Below are positions 35,015 through 46,878 of a stretch of 64,000 nt of DNA, piece after piece. The stretch is from Theristus sp. LFF4_11 (Eukaryota > Nematoda > Chromadorea > Monhysterida > Xyalidae): NCBI GenBank assembly GCA_030248135.1, contig JASANC010005427.1, positions 87,999 to 151,998 of the forward strand. Reading direction: 5' to 3'. A program made the position numbers and the translations under genes. The notes beneath the pieces are model-generated. The model had not been told where the DNA came from. It did no database searches and worked only from the letters and a program-made list of their open reading frames with translations. How positions within the stretch are numbered: the first letter of the stretch is position 1; the number at the start of each line of letters is the position of its first letter.

Positions 35015-37738
35015 TTTCACAAAAAAAGTTAATGTGATTTTGATTGTTGTTTAATACCTGTTGTTGATTTTTTGTTCTTTTTTTATAATTCTACGACTTA
35101 AGGCTCACGAACTTTGCAAGGTTCTGAGGCGCTGGTTTTTTTATTCAGGTGTGGCTGGTTTGGGTTTTCATGTTAGGAGAATCTACTTTGTTATAAAAAT
35201 CAAAATTTATACTTTCCCAGAATTTTCTGGGAATTTTCTGTTGTTCTTACGCATTCACCCAACCCATACTGCTGTTTTTATTTTTCACTAGTTTTTTGTT
35301 CAAAATTTTCTATGAAACAAGTGATTGTCTTTGAATCATAGAACACGTGGTCTGATGACTTTTCAAACAGGCTAAGAGTGATTTTTTCTTTCTTGTTAAC
35401 AGGTTTTGTGTCATTTTGCACTGTTCTTTTTTTATTTGTTTTTAAGACTGAGTTTTTTCAGTTTTGAATTCATTATCTGACAAAGCAACACTAGCAATTG
35501 GTTCGGTGACCCGTGGGTGTTACACGTGTGAAGTGAAGTGACTTCACTTGTAAATGTTTTCCAACATTTTCAATGCATGTCGTGGTTAGGATCGGATGTG
35601 ACGGAATCGCACAATATGGTAGTTGTTGCGACGGTGTCAGTAAAGTCCTCGTTTTTAGCCTCCACTTTAGCCCCATTATATTTTTTTGTCACCAAGTGAT
35701 CGTTGTTCTGTTTGTTTATTTTATGCGATTCAGTCTGCATATCGAGGGTCACCTTTCATATTTTTCAGAATAAAAATTGACTAAATGAATCTTTTGTTAT
35801 TGCTTGGCGTCATTACCAATGACTGCACCACAAGCCGAAGAAACTCCCTTAAGTAGCGCCGCCTAATTTTAAAACGGTGCACACGCTAACGTTATTTTTA
35901 TTGTCATGTCAATTGTGAAGTTTTATTTTTCCATTGACTCTATATCATATTATTAACTGATTGGTTGGTGACCACGTGACGCATGCATTGTGTTCAGTCA
36001 TTGTCCGCACGCATGCATGCATCACTTAGTCAACAATCAAACTGCAATTGTTGGAAGGGCCAAAAACTACAGTTCATCTGAAAAATATATGCAACATGAC
36101 GTAATGACCAACCAAGCGCTGAGAATTGCTAATGACCAACCAGTGAGCGCTGAGACTTGTTCATTACTAACAAATCAGCGCTGAGAACTGCTATGACCAA
36201 CCAATCAGCTAGTTGCATATATTAGCGAGATAAACTGTAATTATTTAAAAAAATATTTGTACGTAAGTTCTGTAAAATTTGTAAACTTCAACCCCATATC
36301 TCTAAGGCACGAGATGCAGTGGGGTGCGCTGAAGTGCGCTGCTGCGCGCCGGCATGAACGATGAAGTGACGCGCTGTGAAGCTCGCCTGTTTAGGTCAAA
36401 GGGCTATCAAATTCTGCAGTTGCTGACGTCGGTTCATTTCATCATTCACGTTGAAGCCGACGCCTGCGCTTCCGCGTGCGCGTGCATGAAAACGAGGGAC
36501 CTGGAGCACTGTGCAAAGCGTTCGTGCGTGCATTGCTCCCGTGTCGATCTTCGAATGGTTCACTAATTATGACTGGCTTGGCCCTGTATCTTTCCATTGG
36601 TCAGCGCAGCACATTTTCTCACGCACGCTACTACTGAAAACGCTTGACCTCGACTTATGATCAGCAGGCTTAAGAGAAGTTTTTGAGGATTGGAGATAAA
36701 ACCAGACAAATTTTCGGTTCATTTTTGAACGTCAAAGGCTCATCCGATGTCAACAACCAAGAGAAACCATACTCGTTGCGTCATGTTGGACTACCGCGTT
36801 TGAAAGCTGAGAGTTCGAAACTTTTCCTTTGTATTGCACCATGCTGATCAGCTTGCAGTCGATGCAACAATCCAGATTTGCTGCTTTGATGTGTCCGTGG
36901 GGATGGGATAGGTAAGCGTATACATGTCTGTGTATTCATCAAGAGTGACAGTTCAGTATCAACATTCGACTTGTCTCAACTGGGATTATTGAAAATGATG
37001 GATTAAACCCAATAAATTGTTTCACCCGGTATCGTGCGTGTCAGTCGGTGTGTGGTGCGCGTGCACTTCTGCACTTGGTCAGTAATATGCCATGCCAATG
37101 CCAATAATAATTCCACTGCAGAACGTTCTCGTATTTTTAAACGATTACTGTCACAGGACAGGACCAGTTGGTGTGTGCAAATACGTTAATAAAGAAGGTG
37201 CTTGGTTCGCGGTTCATGTCATGGCCTTTGGCTGTGGCTGTGATGTGTTTTTAGGTCAAACCAAAAAAGTAACAAACACCGTTTGAGAGTGGACTTGGGT
37301 CTTTGTTCATCAATACAGTATGTCTGCTGGTTTTTGCAGTGCAGTTTTTGGAGCACTGCTGTGCTAATCGGTGCAATCATGAACAAGTTATACGCTCATT
37401 TGTTCGATCGGCTGGGGCGGGCGAGCCAATTATAGTGGTATTGCGGAGCTTTATAATGGCTTGATTTATGTTGCTAGGGCGTTTGGCGGTGTGTTTTATT
37501 GACCCTTTGACAGCGTCTCCATACTGGAAATACTTCTGATTACATTGTCACACATGCCACATACGCTGATTCAACCAAACAAAACGTTGCTACGTGATGT
37601 GCGTGTTTTTTGAACCATTCAATGTTTGACAAATGAGCGAGCAACGAAACTCTAATTGACGGGTTGATTGAACCCGTTTTGTTTGATAAGATTCTATGGT
37701 GCCGTCGGAACCGAACACAACAACACTTCCACGGACCA
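35015..37738. other. 2.7-kb intergenic region
   Basis: No gene is recognised between the RS-protein and the first K+ channel. It contains a short imperfect tandem repeat (36104-36214) and unassigned unique sequence. Short frames near 36354 show no motif. Confidence 0.55.
36104..36214. repeat. imperfect ~30-bp tandem repeat
   Basis: About three to four copies built from atgaccaacca, (a)tcagcgctgaga and cttg/actgct words. Copies differ by substitutions and small indels. Confidence 0.7.
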
Positions 37739-39958
37739 ATGAATCCAAAACTCCATCACATCTTGCAAACGATCAAACACGGTTGCATTCGCTTTGCCAA
37801 GTGCATTCCATTGTTCGCGATTCTGATTCTGTACGCCGCTGTAGGCGGTGTCTTGTACTATCTGTTGGACCTGATGTCCGAAACGCCGACGTTCTACGGT
37901 GATTTCAAGAAACAGAAGATCGCCCGAATGGAGGTTGCCATCGAGGAGAAAGCCGAACGGGACTGTCTCGATGGCTACATCGACGCGGGCACCGCGATGG
38001 CTGAGTACTTGCAGGCGGTCATGGAGCGCGAGGTTGGAGAGTTTGCTCAATTTGAACTGTGGGACGCGGTAAAAGCAAGTCCGGTCCGTTTTGCTACCCA
38101 ATGGGTGCTCCAACTAAATTGATTAATTGTGGTAAGCGAGGACCACTTGGGGCAACAGAAAGAACTTGCGTCGGCATTGTATTGGACCATATATTGAATA
38201 CGAAAGAAAAGCCGTCACCGTAATCACCCAGTCGAATTCCTATTGGCACAGGTGTTCCGGCGCAAATACTCGGCCGACAAGAATCCGTACACGATCGTGA
38301 AACTAGAGCCGTTGCATCCGCCGGACTGCACCAAGACCGGCCACATCGTTCACGACGAGACGCTGTCGATCTGGGAGGCGTTCTTCTACTGTTGGACGCT
38401 GTACACGACCGTCGGCTACGGCCTGATCGCGCCGTCCACGTGGTTCGCCAAGGTGTTCTCCATCGTATACTCGATCGTCGGCATCCCACTCTGCGCGTAC
38501 GTCATCATCCGCTGCGGCGACCGCCTGTTCAGCGTGCTCTGGGTGCTCTGCTTCAAGCCGCTGTTGAAGTTGTTTCGGCAGAAATTCCAGAAACGCACGC
38601 ACGATCCGAACGAGAAGCTGCATCCGGCCGACTTTCCCGGCTGGCTGGCGGCCTCGATCTTTTTCGCGTGGTTCTTGCTGACGATCGTGCTGTTCTGTCT
38701 GTTCGAGTCGTGGAACGTCTACGACACGATGTATTTTCTCGTCATCAGCCTGTCGAGAGTCGGATTCGGTTGGTTGTCCGCAGTTACAAACAATTCAATT
38801 TGAATTTTCTGGTGGCCACGCATTTATGTGCGTAAAAACAAAGTGACACCGCAAGTGTATGGGGGTACATTTATAAACCCAGTTAGTGTTGTTTCGAAAT
38901 AGTCACGGCTGCAACACGCGACAGGTTTTTAGGTGACATGTACCCGTCAACGGTGCCATCTCAGTTGTTTGCAATGATCCTCTTCCTCACTGGCGTCGTC
39001 CTCGTCAGCATGTGCTATTCGTTGTCGGTCATAAAAAGGAACCATTTGAGCGATCAAATTGCCGAGAAAATTCAGCGTGACGGCCGAAAATTCTTGACTG
39101 ATCCGATGTCGAAAAAGAAGAATGGCTGGTCGAACGAGGTGCAGACGGACTTCCACGCTGCCGTCGACGAAGTACGTAACCGGAGAATTTACAAGTTTTC
39201 AGTTTACGTTTCGTTCGTAGTTCGCTATGATTTTCACTATTTTATTATCAATATTACTATTACTATTTTAATATTACTGTTACTATTTGCTATTACTATT
39301 ATTTTTTATTACTGTTATTATTTTACCGTTACTGTTACTATTTTACTATTACTATTACTATTTTACTATTACTATTTTACTGTTACTATTCTACTATTAA
39401 CCCACAAACGTGTTCATCGCAAAGGTCACCCGTCGCTATGTGACCGAGTCGGGCAACGGTGTCGTCTCGAAGTTGCTGAGTCCACCGCAAATGAAATGGC
39501 TCGCCCTTCAACTGCAGTCGGTCGCTCGCAATCGCAATGCTGCCATTCAATGCCAAATGAGCGAACACACGCATCGGCCCGTCTCATTTCAGACGCTCTA
39601 TCACGAGCACAAGTTCACTCAGACGCCCCCGGAGAAACAGCCGCACGTTCGTTTCGGTCTATCGTTGTTGTTTTACTCACCAAAAACTCATTGTGTAATG
39701 TTGCTTTTGGTGATGGTTTGTATTGGAATAGTGATCAACATGTTTGTGTCCGTTGGCGATCGGCTAATCAGCAAGCAGTTTTTCCGTGGTAATAGAGTTT
39801 TTCAAGAACATTATTTTCATATCTGTATGCAGGAAGACTGGATAAAAACTGGCCACGAAAAGAAGGTGCCACTGAGACAACCGACTTTGTTCAACTGGTC
39901 ATCAAACGTCAGATTTTTTCCCAGAGCACACGAACCGTTTCACATTGCGAATATGTGA
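37739..39958 (+). CDS. two-pore-domain K+ channel (TWK family), copy A
   Basis: Five exons in phase: 37739-38032, 38252-38768, 38933-39171, 39425-39646 and 39833-39958 (TGA). M1 is IPLFAILILYAAVGGVLYYL. Pore 1 is WTLYTTVGYGLIAPS, canonical. M2/M3 flank a basic loop (FRQKFQKRTHDPNEK). Pore 2 is VISLSRVGFGDMYPS, formed across the 38768/38933 junction, and M4 is FAMILFLTGVVLVSMCYSLSV, followed by a long cytoplasmic tail. TWK channels are dimeric leak K+ channels that set resting potential in nerve and muscle. Odd point: pore 2 reads S-R-V-G-F-G, with Arg where Thr normally begins the filter. The last two exons are less certain than the membrane core. Confidence 0.9.
39238..39405 (+). repeat. TTACTA-type low-complexity tract in an intron
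   Basis: Irregular (ttactat)n / (ttacta)n sequence fills the intron 39172-39424 of the K+ channel gene. The frame running through it is an artefact of repeat composition. Confidence 0.85.
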
Positions 39959-40158
39959 TTGTATTTCGTATGCATTTTTCCCCTTCTCAACTTTTACGTG
40001 TCCACATTGTACCGGTATGCATCTCGTCAAAGTTTGCTACAACTCTGGCTATCACTTTGTTGCTTTTTCTTTTGCTCCAAATCATTTTTGTTCAAAGGCC
40101 TATACCTCTTTTATATAGAAATTTTTAATTTTTTCACATTGTGCGCAGTTCAGATGTA

Positions 40159-40910
40159 CAGGGTGTCCCAGCTAGATGTACAACATTTGTTTTTTGAAGT
40201 ATGCGCGCGTGCGTTGACCTATGTTGATAATTTTTTCAACGTTTGTAAAAAAGACTTCGGGAATTTGTTTGGCACCAAAATTTTTATGTTTCAGCAAATA
40301 TGGCACAAGTTATGGCAGTTTTAAAAAATACCTCATTTTCATAAAAAATTAACAGAAATGACACGAGCGGAGAGCAGAAAAAGCAAATCAAACGCTCACA
40401 GCACCAAAATATGAAACGTCCAATTGTCCTCAATGTGCTGGCCATCTTTTTCAATCAGTTTATCCATTCGATGTTGAATTCCAAAACACCTGCCACGCGC
40501 TCTTTGTCGCTGATTTTGCTCACAGTTTCACCGATGGCCTCAATCAGCTCATCGATGGATGCTGGGTGGGTCTCATAAACACGGTGCTTTACAGCGCCCC
40601 AAAGCAGGTAGTCGCACGCTGTGATGTCAGGTGAACATGCAGGCTTAGCAATTGACCTACTGCGGCCGACCCAGCGCTGGTCAAACTGAGTGTCCAGCCA
40701 GTCGTGCACCGGTGCTGGCGGCAATTCAAAAAGTGTGTATTTTTTTCAAATGCTCATAACTCAATTTACATTCAACGTATCGCAACGTTTTTTGCGTCAA
40801 ACAAATTCCCGAAGTCTTTGCTACAAACTCTGAAAAAATTGTGAAAATTGGTCAACTCACGCACGCGTAATTACAAAAACAAATGTTGTACATCTAGCTG
40901 GGACACCCTG
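40159..40910 (-). mobile_element. mariner/Tc1-type element, deleted copy
   Basis: The element begins and ends with the inverted repeat cagggtgtcccagctagatg. The arms remain perfect for about 35 bp and similar for about 60 bp, flanked on each side by TA (40157-40158 and 40911-40912). It is 752 bp, about half or less of an autonomous element, and contains a transposase remnant. It lies between the 3' ends of the two K+ channel genes. Confidence 0.93.
40455..40724 (-). pseudogene. mariner-like DDE transposase C-terminal remnant
   Basis: About 89 codons are open. KPACSPDITACDYLLWGAVK matches the last catalytic-Asp region of IS630/Tc1/mariner transposases (consensus-like PxSPDLxPxDxxLW), followed by the usual helical tail. 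The N-terminal DNA-binding part and first catalytic residues are absent. Confidence 0.85.
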
Positions 40911-41011
40911 TACAATGTATATAGTTTACTTTAAAACAACACCAAATGATCTGATGAGTGAATGCAATATAAAAAAGTACCAAGTTGTGCGCCAATTATA
41001 ACAACAAAGTT

Positions 41012-44000
41012 TCACGATTCTCCCGACAGCGTGACGTGCACAGCAGGTGGCTGCTCGGAAGGTTCCCTGCTGCTTGCCAGTAAACTGCTCGTCATTGATT
41101 CAGGCATCGCGAGGCTTGGCTTCGCTTGAAGTCTCGTCGGTGGCTCAGTGTGCGCATTTCGCTCCTGTTTTTGATCGTCGCTAACATTGCCGATGGCGGG
41201 AAATTCGAATTTCCCAGTTTCTTTTGGTTCAGCGTCACTACGGGTGATGACCGGTTTGCTCCAGTCAAGTTTCTGTTGCTTCAACAGATAGATTGCGGCC
41301 ATGTATTTCGCTTCGAGGCGAGCGCGCAGCACGTTGATGCACATCGAGACCAGCGCGAGACCGATGATGAACAGGACGAATGCGCCTGCAAAACGTGTAT
41401 ACGGTGAACGGATTGATTTGCGGTTGGTTTGCTTAAGGCGAAAACACCATTTAGTTTTTCGTCCGTACGCACACACGTCGTTCTAAATCCCGTGCGCAAA
41501 CTAATTGTGTCCGTAATGCAATAAGATAGCACCCACGACACGATTTCTAAATCGCGCGGCCATTTTTTACGTGTCGTGTCCGTGCGTACGGAATGACCGA
41601 GTAAACATGGCAGCTTTTTTCAGGGTGCAAGGAGCGCGCGAAATTTGAATGAAAGAAAATAGACGTTCAGCAACCAACATGTGTGCTAAATTTGACGTGT
41701 TTTTTTCAGACTAATGGATTCTTCGTGCTATTATGTTCATTCTTGCTCCCTTGAACACATAATTAGGAGTTATGTTGGCATTTTTGAAAAAGACAACTCC
41801 TAGTCTGCGACTGATCCCGCCTTGACGGGCTGTCTTATTTATTCGGCCATACTGTACGCCACAAAAAACTAATTACTAAATCCCCCTTTATCGCGCAAAA
41901 AAAAGAAAGTTTCTGAAATGAAAAAATAGTTATTGATTTATGGCGCTAAATTCAGAGTGAAATAAGTGAAGTAAAAAATGACCTAAAAGTTCACAAAATA
42001 TTCAAAATTTCAAACGTTTTTAATTCAAATATACGTTTCAAAAATGAATCAAAACAAAAAAACCGACACAACGCCGGCAACGGGTGGTTGGGCACGTGGT
42101 CGCCGAGGCCGATGGTGCTGAGGCTGATGAAGAAATAGTAGATCAGATCGAGGTAGTCCCACTGCCACTCCCAGAGGCCGAACAGCAACGCGCAGAACAC
42201 CGTGTACGAGACGACGATCAGCACGGCGAGCGTCATCGGCAGGTGATCGACGATGCGATTGACCAGTGGCTGGTCGGTTGAGCTCGTCTCGTCTGCCATT
42301 GCTGTTGTGTCGTTGTGCGCAGTCTCACTAAGCACCGAGGATTTCTTGCGTTGCCGCTCGTGCCGTCTGTAGCGCTGCACGCGGCGCCACGTGCGACGCA
42401 GCCAGCGCGCCAGCGTGCGCACCAGTCTGACGCAGTTTAATTTGCAGTGGAATGATTGTTTGCTTGAACTGGGCTGTTTTTGTAGATTTCACTCAGAAAA
42501 GTGTGAGTTAAAATTGATAAATGTCCGAACTTTTTTAATAATATGTACATGTGTCATCGATAAATAAGAACAGGCAGGCGAATGAAGGATTTGAAAGCGT
42601 TTTCCTACCTCAGCGCCAAGTACCAGGTTTCTTGCGCGACCATGAACATCAGTTGGCCCCATTGGTCGAGCACAATCAACGTCAGCGGAATTCCGATCAG
42701 ACTGGGAAGCAAAAGAAGTTTGAAAGTAGCTTTTTCTGAGAACATACAGTACTTTTCACGCTTCGAAGTTTTAAAAAATGTTTGTTCACCTCAAATCACC
42801 TGTAAAAAATAGTGGCAACACGACCGTGCGTGGTCCTGCAGACGATGTTGCCATAGCCAATGGTGGTGATCAGCGTAACAGCGTAGAATATTGCAGCGTC
42901 GATGTTCTTCCAGCTGTAGTTTGTGTTTGGCAGTTGCTCTTGGCCTTGAAAACAACGTTAACCAACAATGAAACAATAAAGGAGCTTTCATAAAGCAGTA
43001 TTTCGTGACCGCGCAGCTGATTTCTGCAACATCTGCGCGTCACTAAATACTTCTTCATGAATCCCACTTGAACATTCAGTCAACAAAAAAGTTGAAACCA
43101 CTAAACCTGCGCACCTTTATCAATTCGGTCGTACTCTTTCAAATAATTCCAAACTTCGGTGCGACACTGTTCGTCGCAGCTGAACAACGCGCCGCCGTTG
43201 ATGGGATTTGATCGCGTTATTGATTGGTTGTAAACCAGCGTGAGGTTATCGCGTAGTTCCTGAAGTTGCGTGTTCGGAACTGTGCTAGAATGGGATTGCA
43301 GTCGAACTGTTGATCAAAGGCAACTTGCTGAATTCGCTGCTTTTGAATACGGCTCACTAATTAGTCCAAATAGCTCTGTGCAGCCAATCAGCATACACCA
43401 TTAATCCGAATGCCAGAATACACAACCCTGGGTTCATTCAATCAACAATTGATTCCGCCGACCTCCCTCAGTGCGTTGTTGTTTTTAACGGCCTCATTCA
43501 AAAGTCGTGTCTCTTCGTCCTGTTCGAGATGCATGAAAATGAATCCGCCCAGCAGCGCGTAGGCCGAGAACAACAGAAGCGAACCGACGTACTTCACCAG
43601 CGATTTGCAGTGTGACAGTTGGCAGCATTTCGCCGATTTGTCGATCGTTTGGTGATATCTGGCGTTTGGAAGCAGTGTTGTCCGAAATTATTTAATGACA
43701 GTACGTGTGGCGTGGACGCCACGAAATGCACTAAACAAAACGTGAATTACCAAATTTTAATTTAAAAGTTAAAACTGCTAAGTGGCTGCTACTCAACTGG
43801 TTACTGTAGTGGCTACTAATTTGGCTACTGAAGCTGCTTCTAAATTGACTACTAATGTGGCTACTAATTTGATTACTAAAATGGCTACAATGTACTATCC
43901 TATTATCACGAGTTTCTTTACGTTCTAACATGTGAACGCTGCCAAATGCTCAATTATTTTGCAAGCGTCTTCGCGCAGCCGCACTGCTAATTCACACAAC

Positions 44001-45118
44001 TTGCCGGGAACAGCCTAAAAACTCAAAAACTTCCGTGCACGAACTTGTGCAGCACCTCAATGCCGAGCTTGAGTGTCTCAGATTCTGGGTCATTTTGATT
44101 GGCGATCTCGGCAATCATCGACTCCGTCATGGCGGCCGCTTCGTCGACGCTGATTTGTGGTGGCGGCGAAACACGATGCTTACTGGTGCTGCTGTGCAGC
44201 GACTGCGGTGACGCCGGTGGAGGCGTGATGCTGGGGCTGAATTCGTAAAATGTTCGGCAAATAATGGCTAAAAAACGGTGTTTACGGAAAAATGCAATTT
44301 CTGGAAAGACACTCTGCTTCAATTCCAAGGCAACTAAAAAATGTGTCCTACTTTTTGAACATCAATGACAACTTCTTTCCAGCAACGGCGTTCTCCATCA
44401 CCGAATCGTCGTCGCCGGCTTCGAAGTCTCGCACGGAATAGCTTCTCAATAGTGGTGGTCGTTCTTGGCTGAAATGAATCGCAAAAGTTCTTTTAAAGAT
44501 TGAAAGATCCGCAACTGATTGTTTTCAATTCGACAGTTTCTCTTGGCGCAGCCAATCTGCGTGTTGAAAAATCGAAATTGCGGTCCATCAATTGCAACTT
44601 TACCGAGGCACTTGCTGGCACGGATGTAGCGTTTTGTTTACTGTGTGACTCTTATGAGGGCAACAGGCATAGCAATGGCAATAGCAGTGGTGGTGGCTGG
44701 TTGCAAGCCCTCGCTCATTGTGGCAGCATTCTTCGGAAAAACTGACTTGCGAACGAGTTTGGGTTGCTGTGGATCGTGCAGTGTGCGGTGCAGCTCTAAA
44801 TAATAAAACAACAGGATCTCAGGCGGTGTTTATTGCGCAATAAAAATCCAAACTCTGCTCTGACATAAACAGAGATACAGTGTATGTATGTGCGATTAAC
44901 ATTTGAACAAGTCGCTCCAATGACAAGTGCCCCGTTTCATTTTCACTGTTGTCAGCTGAGCTGAAATCATCAGTCTGAGTTGATTTCGGTTCCGTTTCAG
45001 GTTCCGCCGAAAACGGCGAGTGAAATTCGGCATTCGGAAATCGTCTGTAGCTCGCCCATCGTCTCCACGAAGACTCGTATTGGAACACGCAACGTTCCGA
45101 CGAACGCGGTCGATTCAT
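41012..45118 (-). CDS. two-pore-domain K+ channel (TWK family), copy B
   Basis: The channel core is clear. Exon 43658-43463 has M1 (SLVKYVGSLLLFSAYALLGGF). Exon 43279-43115 holds the first extracellular loop, with two cysteines. Exon 42944-42800 has pore 1 (TLITTIGYGNI). Exon 42701-42609 has M2. Exon 42426-about 42082 has M3 and pore 2 (FISLSTIGLGDHVPNHP). Exon 41385-41012 has M4 (FVLFIIGLALVSMCINVLRA) and a Ser/Pro-rich tail. Upstream minus-strand open segments with splice sites (44470-44351, about 44240-44045, 44797-44644, and 45118 onward from an ATG) are plausible N-terminal cytoplasmic exons but are less certain. The junction 42082/41385 does not join in phase, so a small exon may be missing. 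Function as for copy A; both filters are canonical here. Confidence 0.85.
41436..41590. mobile_element. MITE family 2, copy with lost right end
   Basis: This is about 155 bp beginning ttaaggcg, nearly identical to the complete copy at 61945-62129 until about 41590, where similarity stops before the right inverted end. It lies in a TWK copy B intron. Confidence 0.85.
42981..43064. mobile_element. MITE family 1, copy 1 (intronic hairpin)
   Basis: An imperfect palindrome: ttcataaagcagtatttcgtgac on the left pairs with gtcactaaatacttcttcatgaa on the right. It lies in a TWK copy B intron (42945-43114). The ends are more diverged than in copies 2 and 3. Confidence 0.8.
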
Positions 45119-46878
45119 TTCAAACACTTTTTCTGTCAGTTTCTTTTTTACCAAATTTGTTCTGAATGCAACTGCGCGTGTTTGATTGCTTGTGCAAACT
45201 GTTTACCTTTTGCGTGAAACGCACACCGGTGCAAAAGCATGTGAAAAAAGTCAGCACATAATTCTGGACAGTCTGCGCGCCATCTTACCGCAACCCCTCT
45301 TCAAAACAGTAAATTTGTCTAGTAAAACAGTTTTCTTTAATTGTGATCTCATGTGTTCTACACTTCAGACGCTGCAATAATGACGGAATGATGGAAAGCC
45401 TGATGATAGAATGATTGAAACATATGATTTTACGATGCTCGTCAGCGGCAAGAATATCATCAAACGTGAAGTTTGGTTTAATGGATAATTTTTCAGTAAA
45501 GAAGCAGCATACTTTTTGAGACTTTATTACAAGTAGTAAAAATTTCAATTACCAATGTTTACCAAAAAAATTACGCAACAAAAAATATATAGGATGTGTG
45601 TTGCGAACACTTACCAAACAGTGGTGGGGCACGGCGTAGGCTGTGACGTTGAGTGAAGTTGCACGCTTTCAGACGCGTTTACGCTCGTGTGTGCACAGAT
45701 TTCGTGTGCAAAAGTCAAACGGTTGTCAATTTTTCTGCTTTATTCCTCCGTGTTGTGTCTGTCGGACATTAATACATTTATTCAGTTGATATCCGGTTTT
45801 TCTTTTTTAAACTGTATCGTCCTAATTCAACACACCGGAACGAACTACATAAACGGTGTTTGAAAAACCATTTGAAAGATACGGTACGCTCCGCCGTTGT
45901 GGTCGCAGTACATGGAGCCGTTTAAAAAACAGCTAAGCAACATTGTGTAAATGCTCCGACCAACAGCAATAAAGCAAAATGCCAGTTTGTTATAACCGTT
46001 GCACCTCCAAAAACATTCAGCTCGTCTGAAAATGAAGCTGTTAGCGTTGTCAGTTTAAAACCATTTTGGAGCTTAGTGTTTTCGGCAAAATATTTTTTCA
46101 GCGTCTTGTCTTGTCGCATTAACGCACACGCGCGCCCATAGCTTTTTTATAGCCGTCCAAAGATGAATGTACCTCATAAAACCTGTCATCAATGTTATTT
46201 TTTTCAGTTTTTCGTTGCTCAGATGAATCGCGGTTGCTCGTTCAGCAAACCGCTCAGTTGGTTGAAAAACTGAACTTTGTTTGCAATTTTTGTAAAACAC
46301 CAACATTTTCGCAAATTTATCTCTACACGTGCAGAATCGTTTGGAAATCAATCAAAACGCTTCGACATCCTGGAAAGTTTTGGCGTTTTCGTTGGGTTTT
46401 CAGCTGCGCTCTTTTTATTTTGGTTGTTGTGGTTGATTTTTCCAAAGTTGTTAGCCGATACGATTGGCTTCAGATCCGCGGTTGCTCAGCGCATTTCTTT
46501 TATTTCTTATCCGTTTCAATAAAATTATGGCCGTGTATATAATTCAAGACGTCCAAAAAATGCACTGAAGAAAAAGAACGGCAAGTCATGGCAAAAGAAA
46601 TGCACGTGAAAATAAATTACACTGTTTTAAGACGAGGTATCATGTGCAAATGAACCGGTGAAAATATTGCAAATTTCTGGGGAACACGTTTCGGTTTTTG
46701 GACTTACAAACAAACGAAAACACAATACAGTCAAACACACGATGTGATGGTATCAATCAATGTTCAAAAAAAAATCTATTCTACCAAACTGAATAATAAA
46801 AAACAGCGAAACGACATACACCGCAGAACACATATGTTTGACTGTACATGTACACCCTGTAGTTTCTAAAGTTTGCGT
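45119..46878. other. intergenic region, no gene recognised
   Basis: This spacer separates the proposed start of TWK copy B from the cuticlin stop. Short frames on both strands lack motifs. The sequence is AT-rich with no obvious repeats. Confidence 0.5.

Noticed and set aside
35990..36570. Possible RNA gene or small protein genes in the 35.0-37.7 kb gap
   Set aside because: There is no convincing tRNA cloverleaf or snRNA motif, and the short frames lack motifs or splice partners.
38938..39792. Continuous 284-codon frame through the K+ channel intron
   Set aside because: The middle is (ttacta)n low-complexity translation. Splicing 39171 to 39425 in phase gives a sensible channel tail.
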